From positions 62,001 through 126,000 of the forward strand of contig NVXM01000008.1 in NCBI GenBank assembly GCA_002733865.1: a stretch of 64,000 nt of DNA, read 5' to 3'. The number at the start of each line of letters is the position of its first letter. Within the stretch, counting starts at the first letter, position 1. Origin of the DNA: Sphingopyxis sp. Lineage in GTDB: Bacteria > Pseudomonadota > Alphaproteobacteria > Sphingomonadales > Sphingomonadaceae. Shown here one piece after another: positions 1 to 8,044 of this stretch. The notes below the pieces were generated by a model. That model was given only the letters and a program-made list of their open reading frames with translations. It was not told where the DNA came from and ran no database searches. A program made the translations under genes and the position numbers.

Positions 1-197
1 GGAGCGAGATTGGTCGGACCGCAAAGCCGGGCGCGCGGGTACTGTTCCGGACCGCCGCTGAGGAGACATTGCTGCCGGGCCGGGTTACAGACGAACTGCT
101 CTCGGCCTGGGACTATGACGCGGACCTATCGCAGGCGCTGACCCGCAAGGACCGCTCGGCAATCTATGGCGCGATGCACTTGTACCGGCTGAAATGA
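1..197 (+). CDS. btaA: BtaA betaine-lipid synthase, C-terminal end (partial)
   Basis: Last 64 codons of a gene that enters from the left edge; the frame begins at base 3. The tail (DRSAIYGAMHLYRLK) is typical of the DUF3419/BtaA family. Family knowledge: BtaA moves the 3-amino-3-carboxypropyl group of S-adenosylmethionine onto diacylglycerol, making diacylglyceryl homoserine, the first step to the phosphorus-free betaine lipid DGTS. The stop codon overlaps the next start in ATGA (194-197), so the two genes are probably translationally coupled. The catalytic part lies outside the window, so the call rests on the tail and on the BtaB neighbour. Confidence 0.8.
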   Translation, partial: SEIGRTAKPGARVLFRTAAEETLLPGRVTDELLSAWDYDADLSQALTRKDRSAIYGAMHLYRLK

Positions 198-877
198 GTC
201 TGATGGAAGATATATTGCGCAAGCGCCAAAGCGAGCGTCACGCGAAGTTGATGGACCGTGTCTATCGCAGCCAGAGCCGCATCTATGACCTGACCCGCAA
301 ATATTATTTGCTTGGCCGGGACGAACTGATCGCGGCACTGGCTCCGCCACCCGGCGCTCGGGTACTGGAAATCGGCTGCGGCACCGCGCGCAATCTGGTG
401 CAGGCGGCGAAGGTCTGGCCGGAAGCGGAGCTCTATGGCTTCGATATCAGTTCGGAAATGCTGAAGGCCGCGCGGAAGAATCTCGCGCAGAGCAGAATGA
501 AAGACCGCATCACGCTGTTCCACGGCGATGCTGAAAATCCGGCGCTGGCAATGCCATTGAAAATCCGTACATTCGACCGGATATTCCTGTCCTTCTGCCT
601 GTCGATGATCCCTGACTGGCAAAGCGCGATCCGGGAGGCGCTGACGCTGCTCGAGCCGGGCGGTGAATTGCACATTGTTGATTTCGGCCAAGCGGAACGT
701 TTGCCTTCGGCCTTCCGTTCCTTACTGCAGCAATGGCTGGCGCTATTTCATGTAGAGCCGCGCGAGCAAATGCATTCTTTTCTGGTCGAACTGGATCGCG
801 AAATGGGCACACACAGCGAATTTATCCCCCAATATCGCGGCTATAGCTGGCGCTTTGTGGTCAGGCCTGCGCCCTGA
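194..877 (+). CDS. btaB: BtaB, diacylglyceryl homoserine N-methyltransferase
   Basis: A 227-residue class I SAM methyltransferase. The glycine-rich SAM loop VLEIGCGTARN lies at residues 57-67, and an acidic FDIS motif follows near 83. The N-terminus (KLMDRVYRSQSRIYDLTRKYYLLGRD, about 18-43) is characteristic of BtaB. In this family the enzyme methylates diacylglyceryl homoserine three times to give DGTS, usually as a phospholipid substitute under phosphate limitation. It starts inside the btaA stop (ATGA). No Pho box can be judged because the operon promoter lies off the window. It is the last gene of the operon, since the next gene is on the opposite strand. Confidence 0.9.
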   Translation: MSLMEDILRKRQSERHAKLMDRVYRSQSRIYDLTRKYYLLGRDELIAALAPPPGARVLEIGCGTARNLVQAAKVWPEAELYGFDISSEMLKAARKNLAQSRMKDRITLFHGDAENPALAMPLKIRTFDRIFLSFCLSMIPDWQSAIREALTLLEPGGELHIVDFGQAERLPSAFRSLLQQWLALFHVEPREQMHSFLVELDREMGTHSEFIPQYRGYSWRFVVRPAP

Positions 878-895
878 TCCGAAGGAATATCTTTC

Positions 896-2338
896 TCACT
901 CCGCCAGTTTCTTCAAAATCCAGTACCAGTGGTCCAGACCGCCATAGAAGGAGTCGACCGGCAGACGTTCGTTGAGGCCGTGAGCGAACATGTCGGACGC
1001 TTTCATCGCGGCACCGGACAGCGCCACCGTGTCATAGCCAAGGGTGCGGTAATGCATGCCGTCAGTGCCGCCCGATTCCATATAGGGCAGGATTGTCATG
1101 CCGGGATATCTTTTGTCGAGACTGAAACGCAGCGCAGCCTTCACATTGTCCCGCAGCTTCGATTCCGGGCTTTCGGTAACATCGGTGATCAACTTGAACG
1201 TGACATCATCATTGCCGATGACTTCTTTCAGCTTCGCTTCGGCCGCCGCTGCGCCCTCGCCCGGGAAAATCCGGCAGTTGACGGTGGCGGTCGCCGATTG
1301 CGGTAGCGCATTTTCGGCATGGCCAGCTTCCAGCATCGTCGCTACGCAGGTGGTGCCGAGCGTGCCGACTGTTTCCGGATTGGCCTGCAGCGTGGCAATG
1401 GCGGCTTCATCCGACGGGTCCGCCGCAAACTGCAGCATCGCCTGCCCCAGTTCTCCCGGCGTCAGCTTGCCAGCGGTGGCAAAATAGCTTCTGGTCAGAT
1501 CGGTGGCCCGCACCGGGAATTTGTAAGCGGCAATCTTGCCCAGCGCCCCGGCCAGTTCGTAAATGGCGTTGTCGGTGCGCGGGCGCGAGCTGTGGCCGCC
1601 GGGGTTGGTTACGGTCAGTTCGTAGGTGGCGAACGTTTTTTCCGCCGACTGCACGCGAAAGGCCACGGGCGTGCCGTCCTCGGCCAGCGCAATGCCGCCG
1701 GCGTCGCTGTTCAGGATGATTTCGGGGTTGATATTCTCCGCAACATATTTGGCCTGGGCCTTGGTCGAGACCATGCCGGTTTCCTCGTCGCCGGAGAAGA
1801 CAAGCACGAGATCGCGCGATGGCTGCCAGCCCTCCTGCTTCAGGCGCAGGAGAGTGGCGGTCAGATTGGTGATGCCATATTTATTGTCGTCGGTGCCGCG
1901 CCCAAAAAAATAGCCCTCTTCCTCGGTCAGCGTGAACGGCGGCCGGACCCAGTCCTTGGCCAGCGCGTCGACCACATCCATATGGCCGAGCAGGACGATC
2001 GGCTTCTTGCTGCTGCCCGGCTTCGCCCGGTAGGTGACGATCAGGCCCTGGGTTTTCTCGCCGTCGCTGTCATAGTCGGTGATCTGGATATCATCATCGC
2101 TGAAGCCGGCCTTTTTAAAACGGTCGACGAGATAGGCGACCATCGCCGGCACCTGTTGCTGACCGCGAGCGGTGCGGAAGGCGATCACATCGCGGTAGAT
2201 ATCGCGCGCCAGCTGCTGGTGCGGGGTGAGAGCGGCGGTATCTTGTGCAAGGGCGGGCTGGGTGGAGAGTATGCTCGCCGCCAGCAGGACAGCCAGTCGG
2301 CCGGACCATTTCTGCAAATTCTTGTCTGCTTTCACCAT
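896..2338 (-). CDS. Exported M20/M25/M40 family zinc peptidase
   Basis: A 480-residue M20-type metallohydrolase with an N-terminal signal peptide (about 1-32, cleavage after QPALA). Metal-site motifs are present: LLGHMDVV (H119, D121), the bridging aspartate in GRGTDDNK (about 151) and GDEETG (about 183-188, general base glutamate). A dimerisation-type insertion follows (GGHSSRP). It probably trims peptides or acylated amino acids in the periplasm; the substrate is unknown. The start at 2338 was chosen because GAGGGGG stands just upstream and the signal peptide follows directly. The open frame runs 53 codons further upstream without such support. It may be cotranscribed with the PepSY gene 88 bp upstream. 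Confidence 0.88.
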   Translation of the reverse strand: MVKADKNLQKWSGRLAVLLAASILSTQPALAQDTAALTPHQQLARDIYRDVIAFRTARGQQQVPAMVAYLVDRFKKAGFSDDDIQITDYDSDGEKTQGLIVTYRAKPGSSKKPIVLLGHMDVVDALAKDWVRPPFTLTEEEGYFFGRGTDDNKYGITNLTATLLRLKQEGWQPSRDLVLVFSGDEETGMVSTKAQAKYVAENINPEIILNSDAGGIALAEDGTPVAFRVQSAEKTFATYELTVTNPGGHSSRPRTDNAIYELAGALGKIAAYKFPVRATDLTRSYFATAGKLTPGELGQAMLQFAADPSDEAAIATLQANPETVGTLGTTCVATMLEAGHAENALPQSATATVNCRIFPGEGAAAAEAKLKEVIGNDDVTFKLITDVTESPESKLRDNVKAALRFSLDKRYPGMTILPYMESGGTDGMHYRTLGYDTVALSGAAMKASDMFAHGLNERLPVDSFYGGLDHWYWILKKLAE

Positions 2339-2426
2339 CAGTCCCCCTCTGAAAAAACGCAGCTTATCGGAACGGTGGCGAATGTAAATCATTCTGTGGA
2401 TCGCTCTGGGCAGCAGCAAGCGAGGG

Positions 2427-3632
2427 CTAGCTTTGCCGCTGCTTGTGCCCTGCCGCAGGGCGGGGTTCAGTCGATCGGACAGGACCGTTCTGAGCACCTC
2501 CCTGCGGCAGCGAACAGGCTCGTCTTCTGCTTCGCCATCGCGTCAGGCCGGTGACGAACAGCACGGCCGGGAGCAGTCCGCAGAACCCCACGAGCAACCG
2601 CCCGGCCAGACCGCCCGCAGAGCCTTCGTGTAGCGGGTGCAGCCAGTTGTTGATGATACTTCCGGCTTGCGCCTGCCGCGCATCCTGCACGGCCATCACA
2701 TCGCCGCTGGCGCTGTCGAGCCAGACATAGCTGTGCGGGAAGCGGAAGCTGGGGTCGCCGGGGGCCTGCATCCGCAGCTTGAAGATGCCGCCTTGTGCGG
2801 GCGGCGTTTCGATCCAGGCAACCCGCGCGCCGGGCAGAGCGGACCGGGCATTGCGGATGATTTCCGCCACGCTGACCTGCCGCGCATCTGGTTGCGGAGG
2901 CGCATTAACATGTGGCATGGAATCGACCGGCAAGCCCGTGGCAGCGAGCACGGCATCGCTTTCCTCTGGTAGCGCGAGCATGATCCCTGTCACGGTCAAC
3001 ATCACCAGAAACAGCACCCCCCCCAAGCCGGCGAGCTTGTGCCAGTCGCGCAAACTGCGCTGGGGATGGGCATTGAGCTTGAGCCGCAGCGCCTTTGTCC
3101 ACGAGCCTTTGGGCCACCATGCCCACAGGCCGCTGAGCAACAAGGCAAGCAGGATAAAGCCCAGCCAGCCGAGGATGGTGCCACCGGTTTCCTCCAGAAG
3201 CAGCCGGTAATGGAGATCGTAGAGGAAGGTCATCGCATATTCGCCCCAATAATCGCGGCGCAATACGCGCGAGCCATCGGGCGACAGCCAGACCATCATT
3301 GGGCGGAACGCATAGCCGGCGCGCTCGGGCGGGTTGTAATAGCGCGCCGGAATCGCGCCCGCCTCACCGGTCAGCTCAAACCGCCACGGTCCGCTCTTGT
3401 CCGGATAGGCCTCGCGGACGGTGGCCAGCGCGCGGTCCCAGTCGGGTTCGCGCGCTGGCCGATCGCTCGCCTCCACCCGGATCTGCGGATGCAAAAGCGC
3501 ATCCAGCTCCGGGTAAAAGACGAGAATCGAACCGGTCAGGCCCAGCATCACCAGCAGGCCGCCGACGCCCAGCCCCAACCAAAGGTGCAGCGTACGCACG
3601 CCGTGGCGCAGCCGGTCTCCCCTGACCTGCAT
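2427..3632 (-). CDS. PepSY-associated TM protein (putative ferric/siderophore reductase)
   Basis: A 401-codon frame giving a membrane protein with about four transmembrane helices: residues 15-40, about 150-175, about 205-230 and a final one near 355-378. PepSY-type periplasmic domains lie between them. It belongs to the PepSY_TM family (COG3182), whose members often sit beside TonB receptors and are implicated in reducing or handling siderophore iron. The start codon overlaps the receptor stop as TGATG (3630-3634), so the two are translationally coupled. The open frame extends 25 codons into the receptor, but that part is a shadow. The last 35 residues are polar and basic. A reductase role is inferred from the family and neighbours. 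Confidence 0.85.
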   Translation of the reverse strand: MQVRGDRLRHGVRTLHLWLGLGVGGLLVMLGLTGSILVFYPELDALLHPQIRVEASDRPAREPDWDRALATVREAYPDKSGPWRFELTGEAGAIPARYYNPPERAGYAFRPMMVWLSPDGSRVLRRDYWGEYAMTFLYDLHYRLLLEETGGTILGWLGFILLALLLSGLWAWWPKGSWTKALRLKLNAHPQRSLRDWHKLAGLGGVLFLVMLTVTGIMLALPEESDAVLAATGLPVDSMPHVNAPPQPDARQVSVAEIIRNARSALPGARVAWIETPPAQGGIFKLRMQAPGDPSFRFPHSYVWLDSASGDVMAVQDARQAQAGSIINNWLHPLHEGSAGGLAGRLLVGFCGLLPAVLFVTGLTRWRSRRRACSLPQGGAQNGPVRSTEPRPAAGHKQRQS

Positions 3633-5695
3633 CAGAGCCGCAGCCGCGCGCTGGCCGTGACATTGCGGCCATTGGCCGGGCTGTGCAACGTCTGTGCACC
3701 GTCCCACCAGACATATTCATAATAGCTGCCAGCAAGATTCTTGACGGCTAGCCCGAGTTCCAGAGTCTCGTTCAACCGATACGCAACACTGGCATCAAAG
3801 ACCGCGAGATCGCCCCACTTACCTTCGGCGTTGGCGGTGGTGAGATAGTAGGAGGATTGGCCGCGGCCGGTCAGCGACAGGGTCAGCGGTTCGACTGGCG
3901 CATATTCGATGCCGCCGGACCACAGCCAGCGCGGCGTGTGGCTGAGCTCGTTCCCTGCCAATTGCGGCGTTGCCGGTGTCGGGACCGCAATCACCGCTTT
4001 CTGCCAGGAAAGCGCACCCCAAACAGACAGTTCTGCGGTCGGTTTGACACGCAACTGGACGTCAATGCCCTCGCGGTCGGTGCCGCCGACAGTTTCGAAA
4101 TCGCCGAGCGGATCGTTGAGTTTGCGGGCGATTTCACCGGTCGCGCTCTGCTGCCAGTAGGCCACCCGCCCTTCAACCGTGTCGCGCAACTGATATTTGG
4201 CGCCCAGTTCCCAGCCTTCGTTGATCGATGGCGCAAGGTCGACTTGCCGGGGCGGGATCAGATAGGCGCCGGATCCGAGGCCAATCTGGAAGGTCTTGCC
4301 CCAATTGCCATAGAGCGTCACTCCATCGGCCGGAAAGACGGCCACAGACAGCTTGGGCTGGTCGATACTGCCATAATCGTTGATCGGCGCGGTCGTGTTG
4401 TTCAGCAGATTGCTGAAATTGCCGCCGACCCAGTCTATCCGGTAAGCGGGCGTGATGCGCAGCCAGTCTGCCGGTTCGATATTCGCCTGCACATAGACAC
4501 CGCCAACCGAAAGATCGAACTGCTGGTCGCGGGTCTGGCTGGTCGGGACGCGCTCGACCGCCAGCCAGCGAGCGGAGCGATTGTCCTGCCATTTGATATT
4601 GCCGCCCGCTTCGAACATGAACGGGACGCCGGAAATGGCGCTGTGCCAGTGCAAAGCCGACGACAGGCCATAATGGTCTTCCTCGGTGAGACGGCGCTGC
4701 TGCGACGCTCCCACGGAATATTTGACATAGCGATCATCGCGGAGGCGGTTGTAGTAAGTCATGCTCGACCAGTCGAGATCGCTGGAAAAGCTCACGTCGG
4801 CGGTGACCGCATATTGCTGCATTGCGCGGGTATCGCCGTCTGAGACATTATAGGCGTTGGTCATCCGCGGATTGGCGCGGCTGTCGGCAAAGGTGAGATA
4901 GCCCGGCTCTTCTGCGTCCGCATCATAATAGCGGGCAATGGCACCAAGCTTGACATCCTCACCCAGTGTCAGCCCCCATTTTCCCGACAGGCTGAACCGC
5001 TCTGTATCGGCATGGTCGCGGTAGCCATCGCTGGAGCGATAGGCGATCTGGTAATTCTGGGTGAGATTGCCCCGTTCCAGGCCCGCGACCAATTGGCCTT
5101 CATATGTGTCGTAGCTGCCGACCGAGGCGCGCCCGTCCAGAAATGTGCCGCCCGAGCGAGTCAGGATATTGGCGCTGCCGGCAATGGCATGCAGTCCGTA
5201 GCGCGGATCGGAGGTGCCGCGCACAACCTCGATGCCGGCGATATTGAGCGGGAAGACCATATCGATATAGGGCATGTTGCCAGAGTTGTTGTTCGAGGGG
5301 ATGCCGTCGATCAGCAGCTTCACCGCGTTGATATTGCCCTCGCCATTAAAGCCGCGCATCGAGAATTTGCCGTTGGTGGTGCCCTGGTTGAAGTCGGTCA
5401 CCAAGATGCCGGGCATCTGGCCGATCAGTTCGTAGACATTGTCGACATCGGCGTCCTGCGCGACGTCGCCGCCAAGACGGTCCACGGACGTCAGGACATT
5501 GTCGGTGCTGCCGGCCATTCCCCTGGCGGTGACGACAATTTCGCCGACCGAAAAACTGGTGTCGGGTTTCATTGGATTCGCCTGCTCTTCGGAGCTGGAG
5601 GCGTCGTTGGCCGTCGCGCCCTCTTCGGCAAGGACGGAAGGAGCATGGGTGACAAAGAATGTTGCTGCGGCAAGCGCAAGCATGGAAGTTTTCAT
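3632..5695 (-). CDS. TonB-dependent outer-membrane receptor
   Basis: A 687-residue outer-membrane receptor. The signal peptide (1-23, VLA cleavage) is followed by an acidic stretch, then a TonB-box-like EIVVTARG at 52-59, a plug domain (DGIPSNNNSGNM, VVRGTSDPRYG) and a 22-strand-type barrel rich in alternating Tyr/Trp segments. The length fits siderophore or cobalamin receptors. The ligand cannot be read from sequence. The coupled PepSY gene points to a ferric chelate, whereas the DUF2946 neighbour is also seen near copper-related receptors. No strong ribosome site precedes the ATG. The 144 bp to the upstream DUF2946 gene may hold a separate promoter. Confidence 0.9.
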   Translation of the reverse strand: MKTSMLALAAATFFVTHAPSVLAEEGATANDASSSEEQANPMKPDTSFSVGEIVVTARGMAGSTDNVLTSVDRLGGDVAQDADVDNVYELIGQMPGILVTDFNQGTTNGKFSMRGFNGEGNINAVKLLIDGIPSNNNSGNMPYIDMVFPLNIAGIEVVRGTSDPRYGLHAIAGSANILTRSGGTFLDGRASVGSYDTYEGQLVAGLERGNLTQNYQIAYRSSDGYRDHADTERFSLSGKWGLTLGEDVKLGAIARYYDADAEEPGYLTFADSRANPRMTNAYNVSDGDTRAMQQYAVTADVSFSSDLDWSSMTYYNRLRDDRYVKYSVGASQQRRLTEEDHYGLSSALHWHSAISGVPFMFEAGGNIKWQDNRSARWLAVERVPTSQTRDQQFDLSVGGVYVQANIEPADWLRITPAYRIDWVGGNFSNLLNNTTAPINDYGSIDQPKLSVAVFPADGVTLYGNWGKTFQIGLGSGAYLIPPRQVDLAPSINEGWELGAKYQLRDTVEGRVAYWQQSATGEIARKLNDPLGDFETVGGTDREGIDVQLRVKPTAELSVWGALSWQKAVIAVPTPATPQLAGNELSHTPRWLWSGGIEYAPVEPLTLSLTGRGQSSYYLTTANAEGKWGDLAVFDASVAYRLNETLELGLAVKNLAGSYYEYVWWDGAQTLHSPANGRNVTASARLRL

Positions 5696-5839
5696 GATTT
5701 AGATCCGATTCTGACGGGAGATAGAATGTGCTAGTGCGGTTGGACGCAGCAGGATCGGAGGGGAACTCAGGCGCGAAGCGATGCGGATCGTACCGATCCG
5801 GCGCCCGTTTCACGCGATAATGTTAACCGGATGGCTGCG

Positions 5840-6241
5840 TCAGGCAGCCAGTGGCGGCCCTCTTAACGGCGGCCGCAGGCGGGGCGTATCGCGCCCGCCG
5901 ACTGTCATCACCGGCGCAAATCCCAGCGCCAGCACGAAGGCGATTGCCGTTATCAGCAGCGCCGGATCGGCACCGCCGACCACGCCCATGGTCAAGGCCG
6001 TGAACGGACATTTACTCTTGGCGGGCTCATGCTCTTGTCCGGGCGAGCCCTTCACCGGGATCGATATCTGCTGGGTGAGTTGCTCGCCGGTGGAATCCGA
6101 GCAGATAATCACGGTGAGCACCATATTTTCGCTGGACACCATATATCCCGCCGGAACGAGCAGCTTGAACAGCAAACTGGCCGCAAGCAGCAAGGCTGCC
6201 AACGGGCCGTTTCTGTGGATTATGGCGCGCAAATAAGCCAT
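5840..6241 (-). CDS. DUF2946 family small membrane protein
   Basis: A 133-residue protein with an N-terminal hydrophobic helix (about 13-35), a soluble loop and a second hydrophobic segment (about 88-115). The loop holds a conserved-looking KCPF motif (Cys about 78) and another cysteine in VIICSDS. These features match the DUF2946 family, small periplasm-facing proteins often encoded next to TonB receptors and copper-handling genes. The cysteines suggest metal contact, which is only an inference. It is the first gene of the minus-strand cluster DUF2946 - TonB receptor - PepSY protein. No Fur-like palindrome was seen upstream. Confidence 0.75.
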   Translation of the reverse strand: MAYLRAIIHRNGPLAALLLAASLLFKLLVPAGYMVSSENMVLTVIICSDSTGEQLTQQISIPVKGSPGQEHEPAKSKCPFTALTMGVVGGADPALLITAIAFVLALGFAPVMTVGGRDTPRLRPPLRGPPLAA

Positions 6242-6515
6242 GGGCGCCTGTTAGTTTCCCCGATTGCGTTTGTCATTAGCGAAAGAGCCAGCGGATCCTG
6301 ATCCTATGCATTTGATGGAGCGAACGAGCGATGCCGGATGAAGCAAAAATAAAATTAACCATTTCTAGCGGCTTTTTGCTGCATAGCAGGAGGATGAGGC
6401 CGGACAGTGGGGACTTCGAGCGCAAGCCTGCTGGACTTAAGCACTGATATCCGGCATTTTCGATAGCCCGTTTGAACGATGGCCGTGGGCTGGCAAAAGG
6501 GACTGGGGATAGCGA

Positions 6516-7274
6516 ATGAAAAGCGGCAGCAAGATACTGATCGGAGCAGCGGCGACAGCGCTTTTGGCGGTCGTCGGCCACTGGACCACCGGCGAAACCT
6601 TTATCGCAGACCTGCAACAAAAAGCGCAGACCGAATTGGCAGCGCGCGGGCTGGAAACGGCTACGGTCAGCTTTGCCCACGCGCCGCTTTCCCGCGCCGC
6701 CATTCTGGATGGCGAACTGCCTGACGGTCTCAAGCAGGAAGCCCTGGAAGTGGTCGCCGCGACCCCTGGGGTTTCGAGCGCGCGTTGGAAGGGCGAGGAA
6801 GCCGCTCCAGCAGTCGCGGCCGAAGAGCGGCCCGCTGCTACCGAAACTCCCGCTCAGAACAGAATCGCCGAATGTCAGGCCGGTGTCGACAAGGTCCTGA
6901 ATACCAAGCAAATCAGCTTCCGCTCCGGCAGCGCCTATGTGTCGCTCGAGTCCAAGCAAATTCTCGACGAACTCGCAGCGGCGCTGAAAACTTGCGATGG
7001 CGTGACCATAGCGGTCGAGGGCCATACCGACGACGATGGCGATAGCGACGTCAACCGGGTCATCTCGCAGGAACGGGCCGATCGCATCAAGGCCGGACTG
7101 GCCGAGCGTGGCATCCCGGAAACCCTCGTCACCGCAACGGGTTACGGTTCGTCCCGTCCGCGGGCCAAGGGTTCGGATGCTGTTGCTGATGCGCAGAACC
7201 GACGGATCGAATTCCAAATCGGGCCAGCGAACGGCTCAGCGAATGGTGATGTCAAAGCGCAACGGGAAAAATGA
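6516..7274 (+). CDS. OmpA-family peptidoglycan-associated protein
   Basis: A 252-residue protein. An uncleaved or signal-type hydrophobic segment lies at about 7-24. A BON-like region (about 35-90, QKAQTELAARG ... TPGVSSARW) is followed by a Pro/Ala linker. A C-terminal OmpA-like domain (about 125-235) carries the motifs VEGHTDDDG and NRRIEFQ. This domain binds meso-diaminopimelate in the cell wall, so the protein probably tethers the envelope. It is the first of three closely spaced genes with a 33-residue membrane peptide and a helix-hairpin-helix protein. A GGGGA about 7 bases before the ATG serves as ribosome site. Confidence 0.85.
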   Translation: MKSGSKILIGAAATALLAVVGHWTTGETFIADLQQKAQTELAARGLETATVSFAHAPLSRAAILDGELPDGLKQEALEVVAATPGVSSARWKGEEAAPAVAAEERPAATETPAQNRIAECQAGVDKVLNTKQISFRSGSAYVSLESKQILDELAAALKTCDGVTIAVEGHTDDDGDSDVNRVISQERADRIKAGLAERGIPETLVTATGYGSSRPRAKGSDAVADAQNRRIEFQIGPANGSANGDVKAQREK

Positions 7275-7277
7275 TCG

Positions 7278-7379
7278 ATGCCACTTTTACTTGAAAATCT
7301 GTTGCTCCTGCTGGCTACTTTTGCAATTGGCCTCGCCATCGGCTGGCTCATCTGGGGCCGCAGCAATGATGATCTTTAG
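7278..7379 (+). CDS. 33-residue single-span membrane peptide
   Basis: A short frame starts 3 bases after the OmpA-like gene and encodes 33 residues (MPLLLENLLLLLATFAIGLA, then IGWLIWGRSNDDL). It is almost entirely one transmembrane helix ending in a polar, acidic tail. The helix resembles the N-terminal anchor of the next gene (about 8-29: YVIALAIGIITAFAVWAVTG), with the same small-residue/Trp pattern. Its tight position between two envelope genes supports translation. No function is known to me; it could pair with the neighbour's anchor helix. Confidence 0.6.
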   Translation: MPLLLENLLLLLATFAIGLAIGWLIWGRSNDDL

Positions 7380-7423
7380 CCGGACATCGCAAACAACGAA
7401 ATTCAGAACGGGATTTTGAGACA

Positions 7424-8008
7424 ATGATTACCCTGATTTCAGCCAATTGGCTGCTGTATGTCATAGCACTGGCAATCGGTATTATCACGGCTTTCGCCGT
7501 CTGGGCTGTCACTGGCCGTGAAGCGTCTGCGGTTGACCGCTTTTCAGCGGACGACGGACTGCTGGAAAAAGCCGGAGAACCGGTTCGGACAGCCGACCCG
7601 ACCCCGACGCCCGAACCCGCTGCCCCTGCGCCGAAACCAGCCGCAGAGCCTGCGCCTGCCCCGACACCAAAGCCTGTGGTCGCGCCTGCGGCCGCCAAAC
7701 CGAAAGAGGAAGAAACACCGGTCGCGGCCCCAGCAGCAGGCAAGCCGCAGATACCGGCAGCGGTCGGAGAGCCCGACAATTTGCGGCTGATCAAGGGCGT
7801 AGGACCGAAACTGAACACGCTGCTGATCAGTCTGGGCGTGACCCGCTTTGACCAGATTGCCGAATGGAAAGAGGCTGAAATCGCCGAGGTCGATCAATAT
7901 CTCGATACGTTCAGCGGCCGGATCACGCGAGACGCCTGGATCGATCAGGCCAAGTTTCTTGCCAAGGATGATATCGCCGGATTCGAAAAGAAATACGGCA
8001 AGCTTTAA
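7424..8008 (+). CDS. Membrane-anchored helix-hairpin-helix protein
   Basis: A 194-residue protein in three parts. An N-terminal transmembrane helix lies at about 8-29. A long Pro/Ala/Lys linker (about 45-115) follows. The C-terminal domain of about 75 residues begins NLRLIKGVGPKLNTLL, a helix-hairpin-helix signature, and ends DIAGFEKKYGKL. Similar domains occur in ribosomal L21/NADH-dehydrogenase-E-fused and DUF4332-like proteins, where they may bind nucleic acid or protein. The anchor would place the domain in the cytoplasm or periplasm depending on topology, which cannot be decided here. It probably forms one operon with the OmpA-like gene and the 33-residue peptide. Confidence 0.75.
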   Translation: MITLISANWLLYVIALAIGIITAFAVWAVTGREASAVDRFSADDGLLEKAGEPVRTADPTPTPEPAAPAPKPAAEPAPAPTPKPVVAPAAAKPKEEETPVAAPAAGKPQIPAAVGEPDNLRLIKGVGPKLNTLLISLGVTRFDQIAEWKEAEIAEVDQYLDTFSGRITRDAWIDQAKFLAKDDIAGFEKKYGKL

Positions 8009-8044
8009 CCCGGCAGTCCGGCACGCGGCCCTGACCGACCCCGG

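Noticed and set aside
1319..2554. Long plus-strand open frame opposite the M20 peptidase
   Set aside because: It is antisense to a well-supported gene, has no recognisable domain and low-complexity basic composition typical of GC-rich shadow frames.
6242..6515. A regulatory element or gene in the 274-bp gap before the OmpA-like gene
   Set aside because: No strong promoter, palindrome or open frame with a ribosome site could be supported.
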